DNA from: Terriglobia bacterium
Lineage (GTDB): Bacteria > Acidobacteriota > Terriglobia > Terriglobales > Acidobacteriaceae
Direction of reading: 5' to 3'
Assembly (NCBI GenBank): GCA_020073165.1
Contig: JAIQFP010000003.1
Coordinates: 241,626 to 305,625 of the forward strand
DNA length: 64,000 nucleotides
The notes under the pieces are model-generated. The model saw only the letters and a list, made by a program, of their open reading frames with translations, did no database searches and was not told where the DNA came from. The position numbers and the translations under genes are program-made. Shown piece by piece: positions 44,280 to 55,320 of the stretch (position 1 is the first letter of the stretch; every line of letters starts with the position of its first letter).

Positions 44280-44639
44280 TTACTTCTTGCTCGGCACAAC
44301 CACGCCAAACGTCACTCCCATGGGATCGCGCAGAATTGCCATCTGTTCCCCGGCCGGCAGAGTTTGCGGAGGGATCAGTACAGTGCCACCATTCTGCGTG
44401 ACCTTGCTGATGGTCTCAGTCATGTCACCGATCTCCGTGAACAGTTGCACGAAGGCGGACGCTTCCGGCGGCGCGGGCCAGAATCCGCCGGAGATGCCTC
44501 GCGACGAACCGGTCTCGGCCATGCGATAGCCGAGTGGGTTGTTGGAGTTTATCTTCCAGCCGAAGACTTTGGCGTAGAACGCGGCATGCTGGTCGGGATC
44601 TCGCGTAAGGATCTGAAATTGGATGACTGGGTTGCCCAT
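44280..44639 (-). CDS. VOC-family (glyoxalase-fold) protein
   Basis: A 119-aa single-domain protein. MGNPVIQFQILTRDPDQHAA, FYAKVFGWKINSNNPLGYRM and AILRDPMGVTFGVVVP follow the glyoxalase/bleomycin-resistance VOC pattern of paired beta-alpha-beta3 motifs. Candidate metal-ligand positions are only partly filled (the usual first His is Gln in IQFQIL), so it may be non-enzymatic or bind a different ligand. Starts 4 nt after an HTH regulator gene, suggesting an operon of sensor and effector. Confidence 0.85.
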   Translation of the reverse strand: MGNPVIQFQILTRDPDQHAAFYAKVFGWKINSNNPLGYRMAETGSSRGISGGFWPAPPEASAFVQLFTEIGDMTETISKVTQNGGTVLIPPQTLPAGEQMAILRDPMGVTFGVVVPSKK

Positions 44640-44643
44640 GAGC

Positions 44644-45018
44644 TTATTCTCCTTTGAGTTCGATCAGGCCAAACAAGCAGAGGTCGGTCAAGGCGACATT
44701 CACCTCGTCCACCGAGACGCCGAGGCGGCCGGCGATAGCGCGCGAGTCAAAGCGGAAGCCACGTTGCGAGGAGAGTTCCAGAACCGAGGCGCCGGTCCAC
44801 CGCATGGTGCCGGCGATGAGGCGAATCGATTTCCAGGTGATGGCACGCTTTCCTCGCAGTAACTGCGAAAGCGTGGAGTGCTCGATCGCAACCGAGCGGG
44901 CGAAGGCACGCAGCGAGTAGCGCGGGTTCACACCCTTACGACGCGAAAATTCGCTCTCCAGGATCGCCCGCAGGCGGGCAGCTGCCGAGGGGTGGTAGCG
45001 TTGTCGTGCAGAAATCAC
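44644..45018 (-). CDS. HTH protein resembling TIGR02147 N-terminal region
   Basis: A 124-aa protein from GTG 45018. YSLRAFARSVAIEHSTLSQL, LRGKRAITWKSIRLIAG is a helix-turn-helix with the recognition helix in STLSQLLRGKR; the preceding FSRRKGVNPRYSLRAFAR matches the start of the TIGR02147 family, whose full proteins are about 270 aa. The second half (RFDSRAIAGRLGVSVDEVNV, ALTDLCLFGLIELKGE) is a second winged-helix-like region. Probably a transcription regulator co-transcribed with the VOC protein. Length is short for the family but not visibly truncated. Confidence 0.65.
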   Translation of the reverse strand: MISARQRYHPSAAARLRAILESEFSRRKGVNPRYSLRAFARSVAIEHSTLSQLLRGKRAITWKSIRLIAGTMRWTGASVLELSSQRGFRFDSRAIAGRLGVSVDEVNVALTDLCLFGLIELKGE

Positions 45019-45147
45019 GAGGTCAGATCGTACCAGAGGAAAATCATCCCAGGAAAGCCAGGCCCCTCAGAAAGTGGGGCAATTTCCATCGAAGCGAACC
45101 CGGCGGATCGAATCGGCTTGCAGATCATCGCCGAAGCCCAAAATATG

Positions 45148-45177
45148 AGGGGCGGCCACTTGGCCACCCCTGTTTTT
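45148..45177. terminator. Bidirectional intrinsic terminator after the cold-shock gene
   Basis: AGGGGCGGCCA (45148-45158) pairs with TGGCCACCCCT (45161-45171; one G-T pair), followed on the plus strand by TTTTT (45173-45177) and on the minus strand by CATATTTT. It ends the minus-strand cold-shock gene, stopping 24 nt downstream. Confidence 0.75.
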
Positions 45178-45200
45178 CAATCGTCTGCTTGTAGTGTGGT

Positions 45201-45401
45201 TTAGGCAGGCTTCACGTTCTCAGCCTGCCAGCCTTTGGGGCCTTTGACGACATCGAACTGGACTTGTTGGCCTTCCTGCAGGCTGCGGAATCCGCTTGCC
45301 TGGATGGCGGAGAAGTGCACAAAGACATCCTCGCCGTTCTGGCGGCTGATGAATCCATAGCCCTTAGCGTCGTTAAACCACTTTACTGTTCCTGTTTCCA
45401 T
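45201..45401 (-). CDS. Cold-shock-domain protein
   Basis: A 66-aa single CSD protein: [69 protein letters not shown]1 (KGYGFI) and RNP2 (VFVHF) are intact, so it binds single-stranded RNA and should act as an RNA chaperone. The Shine-Dalgarno AAAAGGAAC lies about 10 nt upstream. The long untranslated region before the start is typical of cold-regulated csp genes, but I see no clear cold-box. Confidence 0.95.
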   Translation of the reverse strand: METGTVKWFNDAKGYGFISRQNGEDVFVHFSAIQASGFRSLQEGQQVQFDVVKGPKGWQAENVKPA

Positions 45402-45722
45402 GGTGTTGCAATGTTCCTTTTTCTTTAGATGTTGCGCTGAATTGCTCGCAGGACTTTCGCAGGCAGATCATGCTGGGTGAGCGGAGATACTGGGAACTGC
45501 AAAAAAACCGCAAGATCAAACGCATACGTATTTTACCTGATCTGCCGGGAAAATTCCCACCGCTTTTCCCAAATCAAGGCGTAAGTGGCCCGTTTTCATA
45601 ATGATCCAGAGTGCCATGACGCTGGCCGTGGCGACTTCCCAGGAGCATCCTGCGGGTGCCATCAGGAATCGCGCTGGGCATATTGCTCGCAACTTTCCGT
45701 TCCCGCGTTCATCATTAGTGGC
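45402..45722. other. Divergent intergenic region with csp leader
   Basis: 321 nt with the leader of the cold-shock gene on one side and the promoter of the thioredoxin-like gene on the other. An AT-rich core (CGCATACGTATTTTACC) at about 45521-45537 and an A-run (45499-45507) are likely promoter parts. No other element recognised. Confidence 0.4.
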
Positions 45723-46640
45723 ATGCGTTTCCGCCTCTTGACCGCTTTCCTGCTCCTGGCTTCGTTCTCCTTCGCCGGCATCGTGGAAGATGTCCGCACC
45801 GCACTTGCTCAGAAGAACTTTAGCGCGGCCGATGTCAGCCTCCAGAGTTACCAGGCCCGGCAAGGAGTGACCCCAGAGTACCTGGAAGCGCTTTCCTGGA
45901 TGGCACGCACCGCGCTTGCCAGCGACCAACTCGACCGTGCCGAGACCTATGCCAAGCAGACGGAGACGTTGTCCTTCCAACAGCTCCAGAAGCGCACGCT
46001 CGACGCCGAGCCGCACCTGCCGATTGCCCTTGGTGCGGCTTTGGAGGTGGAGGCGCAGGTGCTCGCCGCTCGTGGCAGGAATTCACAGGCGGTTGCACTC
46101 CTTCAACGCGCCGTGGCTAAGTATCGCGATACCTCCATTCGCGCCCGCCTGCAGAAGAATCTGAACCTGCTCGGACTGGTGGGCCGGCCGGCGCCCCCAC
46201 TCGCCATCGCCCAATATCTCGGCCCCAGGCCCGCTGCTCTCAGCCGGGCCAAAGGCTCGCCTGTGCTGCTGTTCTTCTGGGCCCACTGGTGCGTGGATTG
46301 CAAAGCTGAAGGACCGATCATCAGCCGACTGCGCTCCGAGCTCGCACCGAAGGGTTTAACGGTCGTGGCTCCCACCCAGCTCTATGGATACGCCGCCCGC
46401 GGCGAAGATGCTACACCCAAGACCGAGCTGGCCTACATCGGGCAGGTGTGGCAGCACTTCTATCCGGCATTACAGGACGTGCCGGTACCCGTCGGCAAGG
46501 CCAACTTCGACACGTACGGCGCCAGCACGACGCCGACGCTGGTATTGGTCGATCGCGCCGGGCGCGTCGCCCTCTACCATCCCGGCGTGATGCCGTATCA
46601 GGATCTGCGTGCGGCGATCGAGAAGACTCTTGCCGATTGA
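45723..46640 (+). CDS. TlpA/ResA-like thioredoxin-fold protein with helical N-terminus
   Basis: A 305-aa exported protein. ATG 45723 opens MRFRLLTAFLLLASFSFAGI; the frame further upstream (to 45585) is not signal-like. Residues 20-150 are TPR-like helices. The C-terminal thioredoxin domain has LLFFWAHWCVDCKAEGPIIS with the active-site WCVDC near residue 190 and GASTTPTLVLVDRAGRVALY with the cis-Pro loop (TTPTLVL). It should reduce or isomerise disulfides in the periplasm, for example in cytochrome maturation. Divergent from the cold-shock gene. Confidence 0.88.
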   Translation: MRFRLLTAFLLLASFSFAGIVEDVRTALAQKNFSAADVSLQSYQARQGVTPEYLEALSWMARTALASDQLDRAETYAKQTETLSFQQLQKRTLDAEPHLPIALGAALEVEAQVLAARGRNSQAVALLQRAVAKYRDTSIRARLQKNLNLLGLVGRPAPPLAIAQYLGPRPAALSRAKGSPVLLFFWAHWCVDCKAEGPIISRLRSELAPKGLTVVAPTQLYGYAARGEDATPKTELAYIGQVWQHFYPALQDVPVPVGKANFDTYGASTTPTLVLVDRAGRVALYHPGVMPYQDLRAAIEKTLAD

Positions 46641-46682
46641 GCGCAAATGGCTGGGTGAGCAGAGTTCAGGCGGGTTCGGTCG

Positions 46683-47084
46683 TCACTTCTTTCCGAAGAC
46701 CTGGAAAACGACATTGAAGAATTGCGCGATGGTGACGCCGATCAGCACATAAACCGCGATTTCCAGACGGCGGCCGGCTTCCTTGGTGTCTCGGAGAAGA
46801 TCGCTCACCTCCTGGGTAACCTGGGACAAGGTGTCGGCCAGTTGCTCGAAGTGCTCGGTTGAGGCCCGCACTTTTTCCAGCACCCGCGAGGTAGTCACCA
46901 GGGCGGTCGCCATCTGTTCGCCGTTGCGAATATCGAGTTCGGTCTTGCAAGCCGACCACCACGGGGTCCCAGGGGCGTTGTCGTACATGCGCTGCCGGAT
47001 CTCTTCGTAGGAGCGGTTGCGCAGCAACTGCACCAGGGCGTGGGCTTTATCCGTTCCCGTTGCGGTCTCGGTGGGGGTTACCAT
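46683..47084 (-). CDS. Coiled-coil protein with C-terminal membrane anchor
   Basis: A 133-aa protein from the ATG at 47084 (MVTPTETATGTDKAH). Residues 60-105 (VTTSRVLEKVRASTEHFEQL, ADTLSQVTQEVSDLLRDTKE) are heptad-patterned coiled coil; residues about 110-130 (RLEIAVYVLIGVTIAQFFNV) are a C-terminal transmembrane helix with a short tail, giving a tail-anchored topology. No domain known to me. Convergent with the thioredoxin-like gene. Confidence 0.65.
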   Translation of the reverse strand: MVTPTETATGTDKAHALVQLLRNRSYEEIRQRMYDNAPGTPWWSACKTELDIRNGEQMATALVTTSRVLEKVRASTEHFEQLADTLSQVTQEVSDLLRDTKEAGRRLEIAVYVLIGVTIAQFFNVVFQVFGKK

Positions 47085-47219
47085 GGTTAGGGCGAGTCTA
47101 GCAGCTATCGCCATGGCCGCTCACATACCAGAAGTCCAAGTACATCTGCGGGTTACCCCTCGTGCGATGGTAACTGCCATTCGCCAAGGTGCCTGGCTTT
47201 ATCTACAATCGGCCTTCTC

Positions 47220-47864
47220 ATGGATGCCGCCCGCATCGCGCAATTGCTGCAACCTTTTGCCCCGCCGCTCCGCGCTGTGCAACTGCAGTCCATATCGACA
47301 TATATCGATATATTGCTCCGCTGGAACGCCCGCATCAACCTGACCGCGGTGCGCGAGCCGGAGCAAGTCGTGACTCGACATTTCGGCGAATCGCTGTTCG
47401 CCGGGGCTCGTCTCTTTCCCTTGGATTCAGGGCTGAGCAACAGGGCCCATCTCGTTGATGTCGGCTCTGGCGCCGGCTTTCCCGGCCTGCCCATCAAGAT
47501 TTGGGCGCCGCAGATTCATCTAACCCTGATCGAGTCCAACCAGAAGAAGGCGACATTTCTGCGCGAAGTGGACCGCCTAATATTGACCGACGTCGATGTA
47601 TTCGCCGGCCGCGCCGAAGACTTTCCACTCGCCTCCGCCGACGTCGTGACCCTGCGTGCCGTCGAACGCTTTGACGCCGCACTCCGCAACGCCTCTGGTC
47701 TGGTTCGTCCCGCGGGTTGCATTGCACTCCTCGTTGGTGAGGGCCAGATCGCCAGGGCGGAGGAGCTCACGCCCGGCTTTGCCTGGAAGGAGCCCATTGC
47801 GGTGCCCCAATCCTTGAACCGGGTACTGCTGGTCGGGAAGCGCACGCGTGGAGAACCAGCGTAG
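47220..47864 (+). CDS. rsmG: 16S rRNA (guanine-N7)-methyltransferase RsmG
   Basis: A 214-aa SAM-dependent enzyme that methylates G527 of 16S rRNA. LLRWNARINLTAVREPEQVV, HLVDVGSGAGFPGLPIKIW (SAM site), LTLIESNQKKATFLREV and DVVTLRAVERFD are RsmG (GidB) motifs. It lies just upstream of the parS/parAB block; the rsmG-parA-parB order is classic for the origin-proximal chromosome of many bacteria. Confidence 0.93.
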   Translation: MDAARIAQLLQPFAPPLRAVQLQSISTYIDILLRWNARINLTAVREPEQVVTRHFGESLFAGARLFPLDSGLSNRAHLVDVGSGAGFPGLPIKIWAPQIHLTLIESNQKKATFLREVDRLILTDVDVFAGRAEDFPLASADVVTLRAVERFDAALRNASGLVRPAGCIALLVGEGQIARAEELTPGFAWKEPIAVPQSLNRVLLVGKRTRGEPA

Positions 47865-48240
47865 ATACGTACCTCGTTGGTTAACTGGTGGGAAGGACTT
47901 GGACAGAAATCCCTCCAACTTACAGTCCGGACTTCGGCCAACGGTTTTCCTCCGGTCTAGAAGTCGGAACCGGTCGAACCGCCAAGATCGCCTGCTTGAG
48001 TTGACTTCCTCGATGCGTCGCCCACCACAGCAGGAATCAGGATAGTAATAGTGGAGCGGCGCGCACGTCCTTTGCCCAGTTCCAACTGGCTTTGGGCAGA
48101 TTGCAGCCAGGAGATGACAAGAAGTGGGAGGATGTACGAACCTCGGCGAGATACGGTGTCGGGGAGCCATCAAGCCAAGTGGCTGGTCGCTGGCGCTACT
48201 TACTTTGGTTCGAGCAGTAACTTCCCTTCTACTCAAGAAA

Positions 48241-48255
48241 TGTTCCACGTGGAAC
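48241..48255. promoter_or_regulatory. parS site 1
   Basis: TGTTCCACGTGGAAC: 15 of 16 positions of the parS palindrome TGTTCCACGTGGAACA, lying about 180 nt upstream of parA. It is the expected ParB loading site. Confidence 0.9.
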
Positions 48256-48266
48256 CCTCGCTCTCA

Positions 48267-48281
48267 TGTTCCACGTGGAAC
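48267..48281. promoter_or_regulatory. parS site 2
   Basis: A second TGTTCCACGTGGAAC, 26 nt from the first. Two closely spaced sites would load ParB clamps efficiently near parAB. Confidence 0.9.
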
Positions 48282-48436
48282 GGTGACTTTCTTGTGGAAA
48301 GAAAGCCCGACGCCATCAAGAAACCGCATGCAGATCAACAAATTTGTCGAATTTCGCTGCTGCACTGAAATCCGTCATTGCAATGCATCGCAATTCGCAT
48401 TATTCTGCGCCCATCTCTCGATTCTCCGAAAACTAA

Positions 48437-49381
48437 ATGGGACGCGTTATCGCGGTTGCCAACCAGAAGGGCGGCGTGGGGAAAACCACGACTGCCATCA
48501 ATCTGGCCTCGTCGTTTGCCGCAGCGGAAGTTAACACGCTGCTGGTTGATTGTGACCCCCAGTCCAATGCCACCAGCGGCTTGGGCCTGGTCAAAGATCC
48601 CGAACGCATCAGCACCTACCATCTGCTCATGGGTGCTGCCATGGCCCAGGATGCTGTTCAGGCAACTGAACTCGAACAATTGTGGATCATTCCGTCGCAC
48701 AAGAACCTGATCGGGGCCAATCTCGAATTGGTCGACGGCGAGCGGAGGGAATTCCGGCTACGCGACACGCTGGCGCCGCTGCGGGACCTCTTCCAGTTCA
48801 TTGTGCTCGATTGCCCCCCGGCGCTGGATCTGCTGACTCTGAATGCCTTGGTCGCGGCCGATGCGGTCCTGATTCCCATGCAGGCGGAGTACTTCGCGCT
48901 GGAAGGAATCTCCGAACTGCTGGACACGGTGGAGCGGATTCGCGCAAGTCTTAATCCCAGCCTCGCGATCGAGGGTGTGGTCCTGACCATGTTCGATGAG
49001 CGCACCAATCTGGCTCAGCAGGTTACGGCCGAACTCAAGCGCTTTTTCGGGGAAAAGTTGTGCTCTACATCAATCCCGCGCAACATCCGACTGGCTGAGG
49101 CGCCCAGCCACGGCAAGCCTGCGCTAGTGTACGACGTGCGCTCCCGAGGAGCGGAAAGCTACATCCGCCTGGCCAAGGAGATCATCTCGCACAATCTTCC
49201 GGCCCAGCAGCCGGAGGCGGAAATCGCCGAACCCGGGGAGCAAGCAGTGCCGGTCGGGGAAATTTCGGCGGTTGCGACCGAGGCCCCGCCGGAACCGGCG
49301 GCCGTCCAGGAGATCCCTGCGGAAGCGAGCGCGGTCCCGGAGCCGGCGGCAGAGGTCGAGGCTATGGACAAGACAGCCTAG
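48437..49381 (+). CDS. parA: Chromosome-partitioning ATPase ParA/Soj
   Basis: A 314-aa ParA-family ATPase that moves ParB-parS complexes for chromosome segregation. The deviant Walker A VANQKGGVGKTT (K11 and K16), DCDPQSNATSGLGL, Walker B FIVLDCPPALDLLTLNAL and EYFALEGISELLDTVERIR are canonical. About 55 C-terminal residues are an Ala/Glu/Pro-rich tail not seen in standard ParA (about 255 aa). Followed by parB after 68 nt. Confidence 0.95.
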   Translation: MGRVIAVANQKGGVGKTTTAINLASSFAAAEVNTLLVDCDPQSNATSGLGLVKDPERISTYHLLMGAAMAQDAVQATELEQLWIIPSHKNLIGANLELVDGERREFRLRDTLAPLRDLFQFIVLDCPPALDLLTLNALVAADAVLIPMQAEYFALEGISELLDTVERIRASLNPSLAIEGVVLTMFDERTNLAQQVTAELKRFFGEKLCSTSIPRNIRLAEAPSHGKPALVYDVRSRGAESYIRLAKEIISHNLPAQQPEAEIAEPGEQAVPVGEISAVATEAPPEPAAVQEIPAEASAVPEPAAEVEAMDKTA

Positions 49382-49382
49382 T

Positions 49383-49425
49383 ACATTGATAGTGATCGAT
49401 GTCTTAAATTTACACTTATCGATGT
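49383..49425. promoter_or_regulatory. Imperfect operator-like repeat between parA and parB
   Basis: ACATTGAT (49383-49390), spacer AGTG, then ATCGATGT (49395-49402) form an imperfect palindrome with one mismatch, and ATCGATGT recurs at 49418-49425. AT-rich in a GC-rich context. Possible autoregulatory site or parB promoter. Confidence 0.4.
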
Positions 49426-49449
49426 AGTGGAAAGCTAACAAGGAGACCG

Positions 49450-50430
49450 ATGACGACAACCAGCGCAGAGAAGACGCCGATCGTTGAAGGCCACACGGAC
49501 AAACGCAGGGCCCTCGGCCGAGGCCTGGAATCGCTACTGCCCAGCGGGCCGCGGGTGGTGCCCACTCCCCCGGCCGCGGCTCTCCCGTCCGCCGCGGCCC
49601 CAGCGGCCGCACCTGCCCCGCACCTGGCGCCTGGCGACACCGTGGTCGAACTGTCTCTTGATCTGATCGAAGGCAATCCTCACCAGACTCGCTTTCGCTT
49701 CCGCGACGAACCGCTGCAGGAGTTAGCAGATTCCATCCGCGCCAACGGAGTCCTGCAGCCCATCGTGGTACGCCCCGCCCAGGACGGCCGCTATCTCCTG
49801 ATCCTAGGGGAGCGCCGTTGCCGCGCCTCCAAGCTAGCGGGCCGGGAAAAAGTCCCGGCCATTGTGCGCCGCGTCTCCGAGCAGCAGGCGGCGGAGATGA
49901 CAGTGGTCGAAAACCTGCAGCGCCAGGACCTGAACTGCCTGGAGCAGGCCAACGCATTCGCCAAGCTGAGCAAGGACTTCGGCATGACGCAGGAGCAGAT
50001 CGGGCAGCGCACCGGAGTCTCGCGCGAATCCGTCTCCAACTACATGCGCCTGCTGAAACTGCCGCCGGAAGTGCAGCAACATCTTGGCGAAGGCCGCCTG
50101 GGTTTCAGCGAGGCCCGCGTGCTGCTCACGCTGCTTGATCCCAATCTGATCCCCAAAATCGCCGAAGAAGCGATCCGCAAGCATCTCTCGGTGCAGCAAC
50201 TGGAGGATCTGGTCTTCGCCACCAACGTTCCGCTGGAGAAATCGGATGCGCCACCAACCACCCGTTGGATTGATCCCAACGTCCGCGCCGCCCAGACCGA
50301 TCTGGAGCGCATTCTAGGCGTGCGTGTCCGCATCCGCGATCGCAAGGGAAAAGGCAAGATTGTGATCGAGTACGGCTCGCTCGAGGATTTCGATCGTGTG
50401 GTCGAGATGCTGAAGGGGAAGAGCGAGTAG
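49450..50430 (+). CDS. parB: Chromosome-partitioning protein ParB/Spo0J
   Basis: A 326-aa CTPase clamp that loads at parS. RRALGRGLESLLP is the N-terminal ParA-activating motif; DLIEGNPHQTRFRFRDEPLQ, ANGVLQPIVVRPAQDGRYLL, GERRCRASKLAG contain the CTP-binding box; the HTH is in TQEQIGQRTGVSRESVSNYM, and the C-terminal dimer domain ends VIEYGSLEDFDRVVEMLKG. GGAGACC precedes the ATG. The stop codon lies in a heptad array. Confidence 0.95.
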   Translation: MTTTSAEKTPIVEGHTDKRRALGRGLESLLPSGPRVVPTPPAAALPSAAAPAAAPAPHLAPGDTVVELSLDLIEGNPHQTRFRFRDEPLQELADSIRANGVLQPIVVRPAQDGRYLLILGERRCRASKLAGREKVPAIVRRVSEQQAAEMTVVENLQRQDLNCLEQANAFAKLSKDFGMTQEQIGQRTGVSRESVSNYMRLLKLPPEVQQHLGEGRLGFSEARVLLTLLDPNLIPKIAEEAIRKHLSVQQLEDLVFATNVPLEKSDAPPTTRWIDPNVRAAQTDLERILGVRVRIRDRKGKGKIVIEYGSLEDFDRVVEMLKGKSE

Positions 50431-50465
50431 CGAGGAACGAGTACCCGGTACTGAGTACCGAGTTA
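50424..50465. repeat. Heptad-period array, 6 units
   Basis: CGAGTAG, CGAGGAA, CGAGTAC, CCGGTAC, TGAGTAC, CGAGTTA. The first unit contains the parB stop codon TAG (50428-50430). Confidence 0.75.
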
Positions 50466-50664
50466 GACCGCCTGCCAGGGCACGAGAGCTATGTTCGTTT
50501 TCGAACGCCGCCATCCCACAAGCGCACATCTTCATCGGAAGCTGCTCCTGCGTTGTTCAAATTATCCGTTCTAACTCAATGACATAGCAGCGCTCTGGAA
50601 GGCACGGAACTTGCCATAACACCGGCGCTGGTTGTGCGGAACAACGTCGCTTGAAGGTCAAGCC

Positions 50665-53196
<2,532 letters not shown>

Positions 53197-53197
53197 C

Positions 53198-53239
53198 GGA
53201 CCTCAGACTTCGGGCCTCGGACCTGAGAAGTCACGACTC
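53198..53239. repeat. Heptad-period array, 6 units
   Basis: GGACCTC, AGACTTC, GGGCCTC, GGACCTG, AGAAGTC, ACGACTC, directly after the ADOP stop. Confidence 0.7.
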
Positions 53240-53367
53240 AGCCTGGTAAATGGTGGGAGAATCGTCGCTCTGTGGGGCATCTTTACGGTGCGGAACCGCG
53301 GTTTTGCATAGCGGAAGTGGGAGATCACGAGAATTCTTATGTGTACCAGAGTGAGCCAGCGGCGTCA

Positions 53368-53402
53368 TAACAGCTGAGAGCTGAGGGCCGAGGTCCGATT
53401 CC
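53368..53402. repeat. Heptad-period array, 5 units
   Basis: TAACAGC, TGAGAGC, TGAGGGC, CGAGGTC, CGATTCC: TAA, TGA, TGA at 7-nt spacing close the three forward frames upstream of the next gene. Confidence 0.75.
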
Positions 53403-53442
53403 CGCGAATCCTCGTCGCCGCACCAGCGTCTAAACTAGGGCG

Positions 53443-54336
53443 ATGCGGCACGCGATTCTGGGTGTGGGCGGGGTTGGAGGATTGGTTGGGGCAGCGCTGG
53501 CCCATGCGGGCGATCCCGTAACTTTGATTCTTCGGCGGGAGGTGGCCGCCGGTTATCCGCCTGCCCTTTCTCTCGACAGTCCTTTTGGCAAGTTGGCCGT
53601 TCCGGTGGAACGCGCCACCGCGGTGTCCCATCCCTTCGACGTTCTGTGGATCACCGTCAAGGCAACCCAGCTCGATTCCGCCTTGAGTTCCATCCCAGCT
53701 GGCGCCCAGCTCGGCAGCATCGTTCCACTCTTGAATGGAATCGATCACGTCGCTTTGCTGCGCTCTCGCTTCGGTCATGAGCGCGTAGTCCCGGCGACCA
53801 TCGCGGTCGAGTCCGAGCGTGTCAGCCCCGGAAATATCGTTCACCGCTCCAACTTCGCTCGCCTTAATGTGTCATCCATCGGGCGAGACCGGCTGGCGCC
53901 TGCCATCGAGAAGTTGCGGCAATTCGGATTCGCCTGCCAGTTTCTCGACGACGAGGCCACGCTGCTGTGGAGCAAGCTGGCGTTTCTAGCACCCATCGCG
54001 CTTGCCTCCACCGCGGCGGCCCGCAACAAGGGCGAGTTGGTTGCAGATCCCGTCTGGCGGCAGCGGCTGGAAGCTTGCGTTGCGGAAGCCTGTGCGGTCG
54101 CCACCGCCAATGGTGCCAAGGTCGATCGCGCGAACATTCTCAAGTTCATGGAGAGTCTGAAGCCGGAAGCGCGCAGCTCCATGCAGAAAGACGTGGCCGC
54201 TGGAAACCCCCCGGAGCTGGACGCCATCGCCGGACCCATTCTTCGCGGGGCGGAGCAGCGAGCTTTGGCGGTACCGGTCACACAGGAGCTGGTTGACGCG
54301 GTAACGGCTCGGATCAGCGCCGCAAGAGCGCGGTAG
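53443..54336 (+). CDS. Ketopantoate reductase family (PanE/ApbA-like)
   Basis: A 297-aa NADPH-dependent reductase fold. The N-terminal ILGVGGVGGLVGAALAHAGD is the Rossmann GxGxxG; LWITVKATQLDSALSSIP and VPLLNGIDHV match the NADPH-domain pattern of 2-dehydropantoate 2-reductase; the C-terminal KPEARSSMQKDVAAGNPPEL, DAIAGPILRGAEQ has the conserved SSMxxD substrate motif. The protein may reduce ketopantoate for pantothenate and CoA synthesis, which would complement coaX, though the general family includes other 2-ketoacid reductases. Confidence 0.87.
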   Translation: MRHAILGVGGVGGLVGAALAHAGDPVTLILRREVAAGYPPALSLDSPFGKLAVPVERATAVSHPFDVLWITVKATQLDSALSSIPAGAQLGSIVPLLNGIDHVALLRSRFGHERVVPATIAVESERVSPGNIVHRSNFARLNVSSIGRDRLAPAIEKLRQFGFACQFLDDEATLLWSKLAFLAPIALASTAAARNKGELVADPVWRQRLEACVAEACAVATANGAKVDRANILKFMESLKPEARSSMQKDVAAGNPPELDAIAGPILRGAEQRALAVPVTQELVDAVTARISAARAR

Positions 54337-54422
54337 CGACAGCGGCTGCGGGCAACACAAAACCCTACTGGGACGGAGGGTCCGTCCCATGCACTATCTG
54401 GAACTCTGTTCTTCCCAGGCTA

Positions 54423-54728
54423 CTAGCGTACGCTGCTGCCAAACGTGGCCAGCCGACGCTTCTGCAGGTCGGTGACGTCGAGGTCATCGGCTTCCAGCGC
54501 AGCTTCTTCTGCTTCCCATTCTTTGGCTTCAGTCGTAGCCAGCTTCTTCAGCAGGTCCTGTGCGCACCTGGCGCAGCAGAAACCCTTGATGTATTGCCTT
54601 TGCCCGTTTTCCTCCTCGATGCAGTACTCGTAGTTAAAGATCGGAGGCTGTGCGACGCAGAGACTGCAAGCGTCCGGAGCGTTAATGTAAAGGGGATCAA
54701 ACGTTGCGAAGAATACGCTGTCATTCAT
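54423..54728 (-). CDS. Cys-rich small protein, likely metal-binding
   Basis: A 101-aa protein from ATG 54728 (GAGGTG upstream). The N-terminal half has CSLC, C in EYCIEEE, and CCARC (PDACSLCVAQPPIFNYEYCI, KGFCCARCAQDLLKKLATTE), so at least six cysteines pair like a zinc ribbon. The C-terminal half is an acidic helix (EAKEWEAEEAALEADDLDVT). I do not recognise the family. Convergent with the reductase gene. Confidence 0.65.
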   Translation of the reverse strand: MNDSVFFATFDPLYINAPDACSLCVAQPPIFNYEYCIEEENGQRQYIKGFCCARCAQDLLKKLATTEAKEWEAEEAALEADDLDVTDLQKRRLATFGSSVR

Positions 54729-54942
54729 AGGTACACCTCGCCGTCGGCTCCATTATTGGCGACGGGAGCGGACTCTGCCGTGACTGGCGTCACGGTAAGA
54801 TGTGTTTTCGGCTCCGGTCTCACCTTGCCTCTCACCCTCGCCAGAAGGACGCCTGTGCCCTTCGTACGTGGTCTTCGGTGACGTTCTCAGCGGAAGGCGC
54901 GGTTGCTACCGTTAATGGTCTGGTCCCCCGGAAAGGTATGTC

Positions 54943-55320
54943 ATGGCGAAGACCGCGTTCAAGCTCAAGATTCTCTACGGCGAGGGCGATGAGGAAGTGC
55001 TGGCCGCGCAAGCCGCTTTGATTCAAAAGGCTGGCCACCAGGTACAAACTGTCATCGGCCGCAAGGCGGTGCAGGACGCCCTGCGTGGCGGCAGCTTCGA
55101 CCTGGTGCTGCTGGGACCGACCCTCACCCGCGACGACCGCCACCACCTGCCCTACATGGTAAAGAAGGCCCACGCCGGAACCCGCGTGCTGGTCATGCAC
55201 TCCGACGGTGCGCGGCATCATGAGGTGGACGCCAACATTGATACCGGCGCGCGGATGGAAGTTCTGCTGGAGAAGATCGCTTCGATGATGGCGCAGGAAG
55301 CGGTAGTCAGTAGTCGGTAG
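54943..55320 (+). CDS. Receiver-like protein without the phospho-Asp, function unknown
   Basis: A 125-aa single-domain protein (AAAGG before the ATG at 54943). The pattern FKLKILYGEGDEEVLAAQAA, LIQKAGHQVQTVIGRKAVQD, GGSFDLVLLGPTLTRDDRHH resembles a CheY fold, but the phospho-acceptor at 'LLGPTL' is Gly/Pro rather than Asp and the Lys signal is missing: a pseudo-receiver. Its last residues (EAVVSSR) and stop codon come from a heptad array. No output domain. Confidence 0.6.
   Translation: MAKTAFKLKILYGEGDEEVLAAQAALIQKAGHQVQTVIGRKAVQDALRGGSFDLVLLGPTLTRDDRHHLPYMVKKAHAGTRVLVMHSDGARHHEVDANIDTGARMEVLLEKIASMMAQEAVVSSR

Larger units (their letters stand above)
47865..48436. other. rsmG-parA intergenic region
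   Basis: 572 nt without a convincing gene. It holds the two parS sites (48241-48281) and a small inverted repeat CTTTC/GAAAG just after them (about 48288-48302). A weak 3-unit heptad array is at 48177-48197. No DnaA-box cluster was recognised, so I do not call oriC here. Confidence 0.4.

Noticed and set aside
47865..48436. Chromosomal origin of replication
   Set aside because: parS and parAB are present, but I saw neither a DnaA-box cluster nor dnaA/dnaN.
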